From Bacteroidota bacterium (GTDB lineage Bacteria; Bacteroidota; Bacteroidia; Bacteroidales; Prolixibacteraceae): 64,000 nucleotides of DNA. Shown here one piece after another: positions 17,116-25,108 of this stretch. The DNA lies in the NCBI GenBank assembly GCA_023251455.1, contig JAHEYT010000021.1:119968-183967 (forward strand). The letters are read 5' to 3'. The translations under genes were made by a program, and so were the position numbers. The notes beneath the pieces are model-generated. The model was not told the DNA's origin, ran no database searches, and saw nothing but the letters and a program-made list of their open reading frames with translations. The stretch's first letter is position 1. Every line of letters starts with the position of its first letter.

Positions 17116-17871
17116 TTATTCGCCCAACCACTTTTTAAAAGCTGTCACTTTATCAATACTCACAAAAATATCGTCGAGCGGTTTGGGTGCAAGTTCCAGT
17201 TTCAGGTGACTTTTCGGGAAAACATGCACTTGTTTGATGCAGGCGTGTTTGATCAGGTACTGCCTGTTAATCCTGAAAAAATCGGTTGGATTCAGTTCGT
17301 TCAGCAAATTATCGAGCGAATAATCAACCGGATAATGTTTGGTGTCGTTCAGAACGGCGTAAGTCATTCCCTCTTTCGAATAGAAATAAGCAATTTCTGT
17401 AACGCCAAACGACTTTATTTTTTGTCCGTATGAAACCGAAAATCGCTCGCGGTAACTCACTTCTTTTTTGTTGATCAGGTCGAACAAAGCCGACATGTCG
17501 ATGCCGTTTTTCTGTCCGTTCCAGGCTTTATACTTGGCAATGGCGTTGTTCAATTCCTCCTGAATAATGGGTTTCAGCAGGTAGTCGATGCTTTTTAGTT
17601 TGAAGGCGCGGATAGCATATTCGTCGAACGCTGTGGTGAAAATGATGGGTGACTCAACTTTGACTTTGTCAAAAATGGCGAAGCTAAGGTCATCTTCTAA
17701 ATGAATATCCAGAAAAATCAGGTCGGGATGGGCATGGTTTCTAAACCATTCCACAGAATCTTCAACCGATTCGAGTTTGGCCAATACTTTAATGGCAGGG
17801 TCATAAGCCAGCACCATACTTTCGAGACGGCGCGCAGCCAGTTGTTCATCTTCGATAATCAGGACGTTCAT
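17116..17871 (-). CDS. LytTR-family response regulator
   Basis: The 251-residue regulator has a receiver domain (residues 1-120; acidic pair ED at 7-8, phospho-acceptor Asp55 in LIFLDIHLED, Lys near 109). A C-terminal LytTR DNA-binding domain (about 145-250) includes FFRINRQYLIKHACIKQVH and KVTAFKKWLGE. It should bind promoter repeats when phosphorylated. The matching kinase is probably the seven-PAS LytS-type kinase at 19336-22644, five genes upstream in transcription. A near-duplicate receiver lies at 18145-18558. The GNAT gene follows at once. Confidence 0.9.
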   Translation of the reverse strand: MNVLIIEDEQLAARRLESMVLAYDPAIKVLAKLESVEDSVEWFRNHAHPDLIFLDIHLEDDLSFAIFDKVKVESPIIFTTAFDEYAIRAFKLKSIDYLLKPIIQEELNNAIAKYKAWNGQKNGIDMSALFDLINKKEVSYRERFSVSYGQKIKSFGVTEIAYFYSKEGMTYAVLNDTKHYPVDYSLDNLLNELNPTDFFRINRQYLIKHACIKQVHVFPKSHLKLELAPKPLDDIFVSIDKVTAFKKWLGE

Positions 17872-18144
17872 TGCTATTAGTTTAAAGTTTCAAATTCCAA
17901 GTTTCAAGTTACTGATCGTGTTGCATGTTACAAATGAAATTTCATGAAAAAATATGCGTGTTAATTAATTGAATTATAATGCGTTCTCATGGATCTCTCA
18001 TGCCAGATGATTTCCACTTTGAACTAAATTTTCATTCCTTTTTGCGCCGCCTCCTTTAAAAATTAATTCCGCGGCATGTTCGTTTCATTTGTCATTTTCC
18101 TGTTTCTTACTTACGTTTCTCCATGCTCTCTGCTCTTTGCCTGT

Positions 18145-18558
18145 TTATGGTTTCCTGACAATATCAGCAAAAAGTGCCGCGTCCAAAACACGGTAATTGT
18201 TTGCCGGAAGATTCCTGTATTTTTCGATCATATTAGACAGTTCGTTTTGCACAATAGGTTTCAGCAAATAATCAATCTGTTTCAGTTTAAATGCACGGGT
18301 CGATAATTCGTCGGTTGCCGTGGTAAATACAATCGGGCAATTGATTGAAATACTGTCGAATATGGCAAAACTCAGATTGTCTTCCAGATGAATATCCATA
18401 AAAATCAGGTTAGGCACATCATGGCTTTTAAACCATTCAACCGAACCGGCAACCGATTCCAGTTTGGCGACAATCTGAATATCGGGATCAATCTCATTAA
18501 TCATCCGCTCCAGTCTGCGTGCTGCAAACTCTTCATCTTCAATAATAACTACATACAT
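18145..18558 (-). CDS. receiver-only response regulator, paralog of the LytTR regulator
   Basis: The 137-residue protein is close to the receiver of the downstream LytTR regulator: both start with an IIEDEE/QxAARRLE stretch and carry Asp55 in an (L/M)DIHLED strand. It stops at the linker (LFADIVRKP) with no LytTR domain. The start is ATG 18558; the upstream in-frame Met lies inside the metallo-beta-lactamase gene. It follows that gene by 14 bases. It may be a natural stand-alone receiver, acting as a phosphate sink or a partner, or a truncated copy; I see no leftover LytTR coding in the 273 bases downstream. Confidence 0.8.
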   Translation of the reverse strand: MYVVIIEDEEFAARRLERMINEIDPDIQIVAKLESVAGSVEWFKSHDVPNLIFMDIHLEDNLSFAIFDSISINCPIVFTTATDELSTRAFKLKQIDYLLKPIVQNELSNMIEKYRNLPANNYRVLDAALFADIVRKP

Positions 18559-18572
18559 ATTTCTTTTTGTCG

Positions 18573-19325
18573 TTATTTCGTTAATAAATCTTTTGTGTGT
18601 TGTAATAATTCTGGCCCACCCCACGAGCCGTGGCCGGGAATAACCGTATTGGCTGTTTTGAATTTGTTTATCACTTTGTCAATTGTTTTTGGCCATTCGT
18701 TGAGATCCCCGTCAACAGTATTTCCTAATCCCTGCGGATTCATTGCCTTTGCCATGCATCCGGCGAAAAGAATTTTTTCAGAAGGAATCCAAACCACAAT
18801 GTTATCCAGTGAATGACCTGCTCCAAAATAATAACAGTCTATTGACTTGTCGTTGGCTTGCAAGTGCAATGAATCAGCAAATCCGGTATCTGGTATTGGC
18901 AAATGCTTGTTTTTTGCAATTTCAATGGTCTTTTGGCTGGCGTAAGATTTTACCCCGATGCTTTTCAAAAAATTCAGTCCTCCCATGCAGTCCTCATGCC
19001 AATGGTTCGGCACAAAAGCAACAATTTCGGAGTGGAGTGATGTGAGAATCCATGTGTTAAGTTCACTGGTCAGGTAGTCGGATGCAGGAGTGTCGAATAA
19101 GTAAGCCCTTCCTTTGTCTACAAATACAAGTCCGTTAGATGAAAATCTTCCAAAATTAGGTGACTCCGACCACGATACATGTATCCATGAATGATCTGAA
19201 ACTTTTACGACTTCCAGATCATCGGTAATTTTGATATTTTCCGGGGTCATCTGTGCAAAAGCGTCAATTTTTGGGATTACTATAAAAAATATAAGGATCA
19301 GGTGTTTCATTTTGGACTTTTTCAA
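18573..19325 (-). CDS. subclass B1-type metallo-beta-lactamase
   Basis: The 250-residue exported protein has a signal peptide ending near DAFAQ (residue 25) and the complete zinc-ligand set of subclass B1: His108, His110 and Asp112 in NHWHEDCMGG, His171 in FGAGHSLDN, Cys190 in LFAGCMAKA, and His232 in VIPGHGSWGG. The Cys190 ligand and the NEWPKTIDKV helix after it separate B1 enzymes from B2, B3 and from glyoxalase II-like hydrolases. It should open beta-lactam rings, including carbapenems, in the periplasm, although activity is not proven. It lies 10 bases after the PAS kinase and 14 bases before the receiver gene. A shorter start at 19310 is equally possible. Confidence 0.85.
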   Translation of the reverse strand: MKKSKMKHLILIFFIVIPKIDAFAQMTPENIKITDDLEVVKVSDHSWIHVSWSESPNFGRFSSNGLVFVDKGRAYLFDTPASDYLTSELNTWILTSLHSEIVAFVPNHWHEDCMGGLNFLKSIGVKSYASQKTIEIAKNKHLPIPDTGFADSLHLQANDKSIDCYYFGAGHSLDNIVVWIPSEKILFAGCMAKAMNPQGLGNTVDGDLNEWPKTIDKVINKFKTANTVIPGHGSWGGPELLQHTKDLLTK

Positions 19326-19335
19326 GATTCAGTTC

Positions 19336-22300
19336 TTATTCGCTTACCAACGGAATTCGCGCACTGAAATGCGTTTCCGTTTTTTCAAAAACCGGAATGG
19401 TATTGTTGAGCAAGCGGTAACGATTTTGTATGTTTTTCAGGCCAACGCCGGTCGATGTCATGTGAGCTTCGCGCTCCTGAAGGTTGTTTACCACATTCAA
19501 TTGATTATTTTCGTCTATGAAAATGTCGATCACCAGCGGTGATTTTTTTGACATGGAATTGTGTTTGATGGCATTTTCGATGAGCAACTGCATCGCTAAT
19601 GGAATGATCCGATGGTTTTTCTTTTCCTCCGGAATACGGATATTCACCACTACCTTATCCATAAACCGGATGTTGATCAGAAAAATATAGGCATCCAGAA
19701 AACTGATTTCGGTACTTAAATTAACCAGCTCGTTGTCCTTGTTTTCGAGTACGTAGCGATAAACTTTGGCCAGGTGTTCGGTGAACTTTTCGGCCAATTC
19801 GGGTTCGAGCCTGATCAGCGAGGTTAACACATTCAAGCTGTTGAACAGAAAATGTGGGTTTACTTGCTGTTTCAGCACGTCAAACTGTGACTGAAGGTTC
19901 TCCTTTTGCAATTTCAGGAGTTGGGTATTGGCTTTGGTCAGTTCTTTGGTGCGTTCGCGAATAGTTTGTTCCAAATCCTGATTGATTTCTTCCAACCGTT
20001 TATGAGCAGCTTTAATTTCTTCTTCGGCTTTTATGCGGTCGGTAATGTCTTTGGCAGTTCCGACAATGGCCGGGTTACCGTCAAAATCGGTTAGATTGGT
20101 CGATAATATTACGGGAATCCTGGTTTTGCCATCTTTGTGAAGCAGCGAGAATTCGTAACTCGAAGATCCAGTCTTTCCTTCTTTCCGGGCATTGTTATAT
20201 TGCGTGATTTGTTCTTCACGTTCGGGAGGAATAACCACCCAAAATGGTTTTCCTGTCATTTCTTCCACCGAATAACCAAGGATATTTACAATGGCATCGT
20301 TTACGAAAACAAACTTATCGTCCTGAAGCACGAATAAACCTTCCTGTAAACTTTGAATAACATGGCGGTAATGCTCTTCCGATTTCCGGAGCGCCTCTTC
20401 CATCGCTTTGCGTTCCGAAATGTCGACGATTAACCCGCGGACACCTTTTATTTCGCCGTTTTCTGTCATCGGACTGCTGTAGATTACAATCGGGAAAGTC
20501 GTACCATCGCGCCGCAACGCGGTATATTCCATTCCGCCATCCCTTCCTTTTTCAACAAAAGCCTTTTTGATATTATCCAGCAGTCGCTCGTGGTCTTCGG
20601 GAATGACACCAGTAGTCGCCTGAAAACCAATTTCATTCTCCGAAAGGCCGAAAGCAATTTTGCCTGCTTTGTTCAAATAAGTAACATTACCACCGAGGTC
20701 GAGTTCAAAAATGGTTTGCGGAAGCAGATCGGCCAGTTCTCTGAATTTTTGTTCGCTTTTCCGAAGCGCTTCTTCCATCGCTTTGCGTTCCGAAATATCC
20801 ACAATCAAACCACGTAGCCCGATTATCTGATCGTTTTCAACCATTGGCGCGGCATAAACGATGGCGGGAAAAGTAGTACTGTCGTTCCGGAGGGCAGTAT
20901 ATTCATTAAAGAAATTCGATCGTATGCCCATCAAGGCATTTTTTACATTTTCCTGCATTCGACTCCGTTCTTCAGGAATCACTGCTTCCGATGCATGTGT
21001 TCTGATGTCATCATCTGTCATGCCAAATGCTTCGCGACCGGTTTTGTTCACATAAGTCACATAGCCGTCAATGTCGAGCTCGTAAATGATCTGTGGCAGT
21101 AAATCAGCCAGTTCCCTGAATTTACGTTCGCTTTTTTTGAGGGCCTCCTGCATTTTGATTCGTGAGGTAATATCGCGGGAAGTGATCAGCGAAGCAGGTC
21201 TCCCATCAATTTCGATGGCAGTAGATGAAAATTCGGTAATGATCCGCTCTCCGTTTTTATGAAACATCGAAAGCGTATATTTTTTGTCCGACATATCGCC
21301 TTGCATTCGCTGAAGGTGATGGTTCATCACCCGTTCACGATCTTCGGGTACAATAAAATGAGGACCAAAATTCTCCATACATTCTTCTACCGTAAATCCA
21401 AGCATCTCAGCAAATGCTTTGTTGACCATGATGATTTTCACGTCCTGAGAGATGACGATCCCATCCAACGATTTTTCAATCAGCGTGCGGTATTTCTTCT
21501 CGCTTTCGCTCAACTCGTTTTGCATTCGCAGCCGTTGGGTAATATCGCGGGCTGTGATGATATGAACCTGCCTTCCTTCCAGTTCGGTGACTCCAGCCGA
21601 GATTTCGACGGCAAATGTTGCTCCGTCCTTTTGCTTATGATACCGAATAGGCACAAAACTATGATCGTTGGCTGTGGATTCTTTTGTTTTTTCTGGTTCA
21701 GCCGAAATGTCAGTATTCTTCAGGCTTAAAAATTCTTCATGTGAATAGCCGTAAATTTCGGAAGCTGCAGGATTGGCATCCAGTATTCTGCCTGTTTCTT
21801 TGTCGATCAGGAAAATGGCGTCTGATTCGGCTTCAAACAACCGTTTGTATTTTTTTTCGCTGGCTTTGAGTGTTTCTTCCAGCATTTTATGCTCGGTATG
21901 GTCGCGCAGGATGATAAAGGTTGCCGGATTTCCTTCGTACTCGATGTAGGTGGTGTTTATTTCGAAATGGATGATTTTTCCCGACTTTGAGACGCCCTTT
22001 GCTTCGTAAATCATGTGATGGCGGTCGCCTTCCATTCGTCGTTGGTGAAATTGCAGCAGGCGTTCACGGTCGTCTTCGGCCAGGAAATTCGCGAAATCAT
22101 TTTCCAGCAGTTCTTCTTCGGAATACTCAATCATCCGGCAAAAAGCAGGGTTCACGAATTTAAACTTGCCGAATTGGTTAATGATGATGCCATCGTGCGC
22201 GTTCTCAACCAAGTTTCGGTATTTATGCTCGCTTTGCTCCAGTTTTTCCTGCATTCGTTTGCGTTCGGTAATGTCACGGATGGAGATAAACGAAGCATTT

Positions 22301-22644
22301 TCGCCCTGATAAGTGATGGGCGTTACGTTGAATTCGATTTCCACTTCCGAACCATTTTTGTGAAGCAGGGTGGTGTAATCAATTCCGTAATTTCCAATCC
22401 CCTGCATTCTCATGAAATGCTGGTTCATCATGCGTTCCTTGTCAGAAGGGGCAAGCAGATCTGATGCAACTGTGCAGCACAATTCTTCGCGGGTATATCC
22501 AAGCATGTCGCAGAATGCCTTATTTACATATTTGAAATCACCATTTTGAGTAATGTTGATTCCATCGCGAGCATTTTCAACCATATCGAAGAAAAGCTCC
22601 AGATTCTCCGGAAGGTGTTTATTTTCTGAACAATCTTTTTTCAT
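19336..22644 (-). CDS. cytoplasmic LytS-type sensor kinase with seven PAS domains
   Basis: The kinase (1102 aa) has no signal peptide or membrane helix. It carries seven PAS modules of about 120 residues, starting near residues 9, 138, 265, 385, 508, 632 and 755. Each is followed by a PAC-like ITERKRMQE or ISERKAMEE linker. A coiled coil (about 875-915) precedes the histidine kinase domain of the LytS/YehU type, with His in QQVNPHFLFNSLN, an N box in LLIENAIKHN and a G box in TGVGLKNIQNRY. PAS 5 and 6 are near-duplicates. It leads an operon with the metallo-beta-lactamase and two regulators. The signal sensed is unknown. Confidence 0.9.
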   Translation of the reverse strand: MKKDCSENKHLPENLELFFDMVENARDGINITQNGDFKYVNKAFCDMLGYTREELCCTVASDLLAPSDKERMMNQHFMRMQGIGNYGIDYTTLLHKNGSEVEIEFNVTPITYQGENASFISIRDITERKRMQEKLEQSEHKYRNLVENAHDGIIINQFGKFKFVNPAFCRMIEYSEEELLENDFANFLAEDDRERLLQFHQRRMEGDRHHMIYEAKGVSKSGKIIHFEINTTYIEYEGNPATFIILRDHTEHKMLEETLKASEKKYKRLFEAESDAIFLIDKETGRILDANPAASEIYGYSHEEFLSLKNTDISAEPEKTKESTANDHSFVPIRYHKQKDGATFAVEISAGVTELEGRQVHIITARDITQRLRMQNELSESEKKYRTLIEKSLDGIVISQDVKIIMVNKAFAEMLGFTVEECMENFGPHFIVPEDRERVMNHHLQRMQGDMSDKKYTLSMFHKNGERIITEFSSTAIEIDGRPASLITSRDITSRIKMQEALKKSERKFRELADLLPQIIYELDIDGYVTYVNKTGREAFGMTDDDIRTHASEAVIPEERSRMQENVKNALMGIRSNFFNEYTALRNDSTTFPAIVYAAPMVENDQIIGLRGLIVDISERKAMEEALRKSEQKFRELADLLPQTIFELDLGGNVTYLNKAGKIAFGLSENEIGFQATTGVIPEDHERLLDNIKKAFVEKGRDGGMEYTALRRDGTTFPIVIYSSPMTENGEIKGVRGLIVDISERKAMEEALRKSEEHYRHVIQSLQEGLFVLQDDKFVFVNDAIVNILGYSVEEMTGKPFWVVIPPEREEQITQYNNARKEGKTGSSSYEFSLLHKDGKTRIPVILSTNLTDFDGNPAIVGTAKDITDRIKAEEEIKAAHKRLEEINQDLEQTIRERTKELTKANTQLLKLQKENLQSQFDVLKQQVNPHFLFNSLNVLTSLIRLEPELAEKFTEHLAKVYRYVLENKDNELVNLSTEISFLDAYIFLINIRFMDKVVVNIRIPEEKKNHRIIPLAMQLLIENAIKHNSMSKKSPLVIDIFIDENNQLNVVNNLQEREAHMTSTGVGLKNIQNRYRLLNNTIPVFEKTETHFSARIPLVSE

Positions 22645-22830
22645 TCGGGTCTGGAATTAGTTGCGGTTCTTTACTTTGACGTGAAGATATAGCCAAATTT
22701 CAAATTCGAAAAAGAAAATGGCCTGAATGACGACTTATTAATAATGAATGGCCCTAATCCTTGTTTTAATCAACTTGCTTAGTGCTTCTTTTAATCTTAT
22801 TTTTGTCGCGTATCCTTTAACTCCTGAAAC

Positions 22831-24168
22831 ATGAAGAATATCCTGTTCCTACTCTTAATATTTGCACTTACCACACAAACCATATCGTGTAAAATTCCGG
22901 AAAAGAAAACGGTTGAACATTTTCCCGACGGTACTGAAATTCCACAATCGCTGATTGATACCACAAAAATTAACATCGACAAGCTTGGCAAGCAATTGGT
23001 GGTTACTGATTTTGGCGCCGTGGGCGATGGAAAAACCCTGAATACCGAATCGATACAAAAAGCCATTGACCAGGCTGCCAGCAAAGGAGGCGGAGTTGTC
23101 GTTATTCCTGAAGGACGCTTTTTAACAGGCGCACTGTTTTTTAAACCCGGCACTCATCTGCATGTGGTCGAAGGCGGTATGCTGCTTGGTTCTGATGATA
23201 TTGCTAATTTTCCCATCATGCCATCGCGCATGGAAGGACGGAGTCTTGATTATTTTCCGGCTGTGGTAAATGCGTACGGCGTTGACGGATTTTCCATCAC
23301 AGGCAAAGGAACAATTGACGGTAACGGGCTCAAATACTGGCAAGCATTTTGGCAGCGCCGGGCTGAAAATCCGAAATGTACAAACCTCGAAGTTTCGCGG
23401 CCCCGGCTTGTTTTCATTCAGAACAGCAAAAATGTGCAATTGCAGGATGTCAAGCTGCATAACTCCGGATTCTGGACCACGCACCTGTATCGCTGCTCAA
23501 ATGTAAAACTGATAAATCTGCATATCTTTTCGCCTGCTGCTCCGGTAAAAGCGCCCAGCACCGATGCCATCGATATCGATGCGTGTTCGAATGTGTTGGT
23601 GAATGGCTGCTACATGGAAGTGAACGACGATGCCGTTGCCCTGAAAGGCGGGAAAGGCGTATCAGCCGACACCGATCCGACCAACGGTCCCAATCAGAAT
23701 ATTATTATCCAAAATTGTACGTTTGGGTTTTGCCACTCGGCTGTAACCTGCGGAAGTGAGTCTATTCATAACCGTAACATCATCATGCGCAACTGCAAGG
23801 TTAACGGCCCTTCCCGGGTTTTTTGGCTGAAAAACCGCGGCGACACACCACAACTTTATGAGTACATTCTGGTTGAAAACATTACAGGAAAAGCTGACCG
23901 GCTCCTATTTGCCAAACCATGGACCCAGTTCTACGATTTGCAGGGGCGCGAAACACCACTTCTATCCACCTCTGATCATGTGGTGTTCCGCAACATTGAA
24001 CTGACCTGCCAGATTTTTGCTGATATCGAAATATCTGAATACGACAAACTGAAAAACTTCACCTTCGAAAACATGAAAATCACAGCCGAAAAAGGAGAAC
24101 TAAATAAAGCGCTTATCGAAGGCCTTACCCTGAAAAATGTTGTTGTAAACGGAAAATTGGTTGAGTAA
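22831..24168 (+). CDS. secreted glycoside hydrolase family 28 (polygalacturonase-like)
   Basis: The 445-residue lipoprotein-type protein (Cys20 after TTQTIS) opens with DFGAVGDGKTLNTESIQKAIDQ, the GH28 start, followed by a right-handed beta-helix. Catalytic-site motifs are STDAIDID, NDDAVALKGG (acidic pair), CGSESIHN and VFWLKNRGD. These match the NTD/DD/GSE/RIK layout of exo-acting pectinases. It likely cleaves galacturonan or rhamnogalacturonan pieces. Divergent from the kinase operon, it precedes a terminator. The GH78 gene nearby fits the same pectin-side diet. Confidence 0.9.
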   Translation: MKNILFLLLIFALTTQTISCKIPEKKTVEHFPDGTEIPQSLIDTTKINIDKLGKQLVVTDFGAVGDGKTLNTESIQKAIDQAASKGGGVVVIPEGRFLTGALFFKPGTHLHVVEGGMLLGSDDIANFPIMPSRMEGRSLDYFPAVVNAYGVDGFSITGKGTIDGNGLKYWQAFWQRRAENPKCTNLEVSRPRLVFIQNSKNVQLQDVKLHNSGFWTTHLYRCSNVKLINLHIFSPAAPVKAPSTDAIDIDACSNVLVNGCYMEVNDDAVALKGGKGVSADTDPTNGPNQNIIIQNCTFGFCHSAVTCGSESIHNRNIIMRNCKVNGPSRVFWLKNRGDTPQLYEYILVENITGKADRLLFAKPWTQFYDLQGRETPLLSTSDHVVFRNIELTCQIFADIEISEYDKLKNFTFENMKITAEKGELNKALIEGLTLKNVVVNGKLVE

Positions 24169-24202
24169 GAATTAAAGGTATATTTGGGGAGCCTGACAAG
24201 AC

Positions 24203-24228
24203 AAGAGGTCGTTTTCGGCCTCTTTTTT
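24203..24228 (+). terminator. intrinsic terminator after GH28
   Basis: AAGAGG and CCTCTT, with inner TCG/CGG pairs, form a stem around a TTTT loop and are followed by seven T residues. The site starts 35 bases after the stop of the GH28 gene. Confidence 0.8.
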
Positions 24229-24347
24229 TATTTCCAAACTTTTCATCACAATTACTGATACTCAATATTTTCAATAAAATAATACACAACATTTCTAAGC
24301 ATTATTTCGTAGTTTATGCGGTAGGTTCAATCATTAATCAGTTAGCC

Positions 24348-24815
24348 ATGAATAATTTACTTTTGTTACTGGTAATGACCATACTTTTTACTTCTTGCGC
24401 AACAACTAATAAAATGACCGACAAAGAATTTCGCAATGCACTTGTTGGTCAAAATGAGATGAATATTTACTCCAGGCTTGGACATCCAACAAGAACTATT
24501 ACTTCTTCAGATGGTGAAAAGATAATGATATACGAGTTTTACACTAAAGGCATGTTTCTAACACCTTATAAATCCAAGATTACCTATAATGCGAATAAAA
24601 ATTTGCAGGGCAACAGGCAAGGATTTACCTTTAATAGTGGTGTAAATACTGTTACTAATGACCCTCAATATACAATTTATCAAAAGAACATATCCTATTT
24701 AAAGGTATATCTGGACAAACAAGGAAATTGTGTCAGATTCGAGCAGGATTTGCCGCGAGAGCAATTAGATATTTACCATGAACGTTTCAAATATTTTCTT
24801 CCCAATGACCAATAA
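24348..24815 (+). CDS. hypothetical lipoprotein, SmpA/BamE-like start
   Basis: The 155-residue protein has a lipobox (LFTSCATT, Cys17), so it should be lipid-anchored. The following stretch (DKEFRNALVGQNEMNIYSRLGHPTRTI) resembles the small-domain fold of SmpA/OmlA-like lipoproteins, in which a Gly-Pro turn follows a helix. The C-terminal half is unrecognised. Many Bacteroidota carry such stand-alone lipoproteins without a known role. It is monocistronic, and the next gene on the plus strand is over 3 kb away. Confidence 0.6.
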   Translation: MNNLLLLLVMTILFTSCATTNKMTDKEFRNALVGQNEMNIYSRLGHPTRTITSSDGEKIMIYEFYTKGMFLTPYKSKITYNANKNLQGNRQGFTFNSGVNTVTNDPQYTIYQKNISYLKVYLDKQGNCVRFEQDLPREQLDIYHERFKYFLPNDQ

Positions 24816-24988
24816 AAAACTTAATCTCAATAATACTTTTATTAAAATGTTTATGGGATATATAATGTCTGTTGTTAATCTTCTGCATAAATTGCACCGA
24901 ATAGTTTATAAATTAATTATCCTTTTCATCCAATAAGTATTTTAAAAGTTAAAATTTACGTGGACTCGTTACCCAGAACGTTAGACTG

Positions 24989-25058
24989 AACTCACTCCCG
25001 AAGGCTTATTTCGGGCTATGACCTGCAATGCGTTGAGATCTTGAAACAAGTTCAGGAT
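24989..25058. repeat. short intergenic hairpin repeats
   Basis: The 293-base gap before the GH78 stop holds two small hairpins: CCCGAA/TTTCGGG near 25000, and ATCTTGAA/TTCAGGAT at 25038-25058 with a 5-base loop and one wobble pair. The second resembles a dispersed ATCCTGAA...TTCAGGAT type of spacer element. No gene is visible here. Confidence 0.4.
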
Positions 25059-25108
25059 GACGCGATCGATGACTTTTGATGCAGAACTGTTTTCTGGTTC
25101 TTCAAACC

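Noticed and set aside
17872..18144. LytTR remnant after the receiver-only gene
   Set aside because: No frame in these 273 bases gives LytTR-like residues; only a short ATGAAATTTCAT palindrome (17934-17945) stands out.
21259..21729. 156-codon plus-strand reading frame inside the sensor kinase
   Set aside because: It is opposite PAS domains with strong motifs and has no recognisable protein features.
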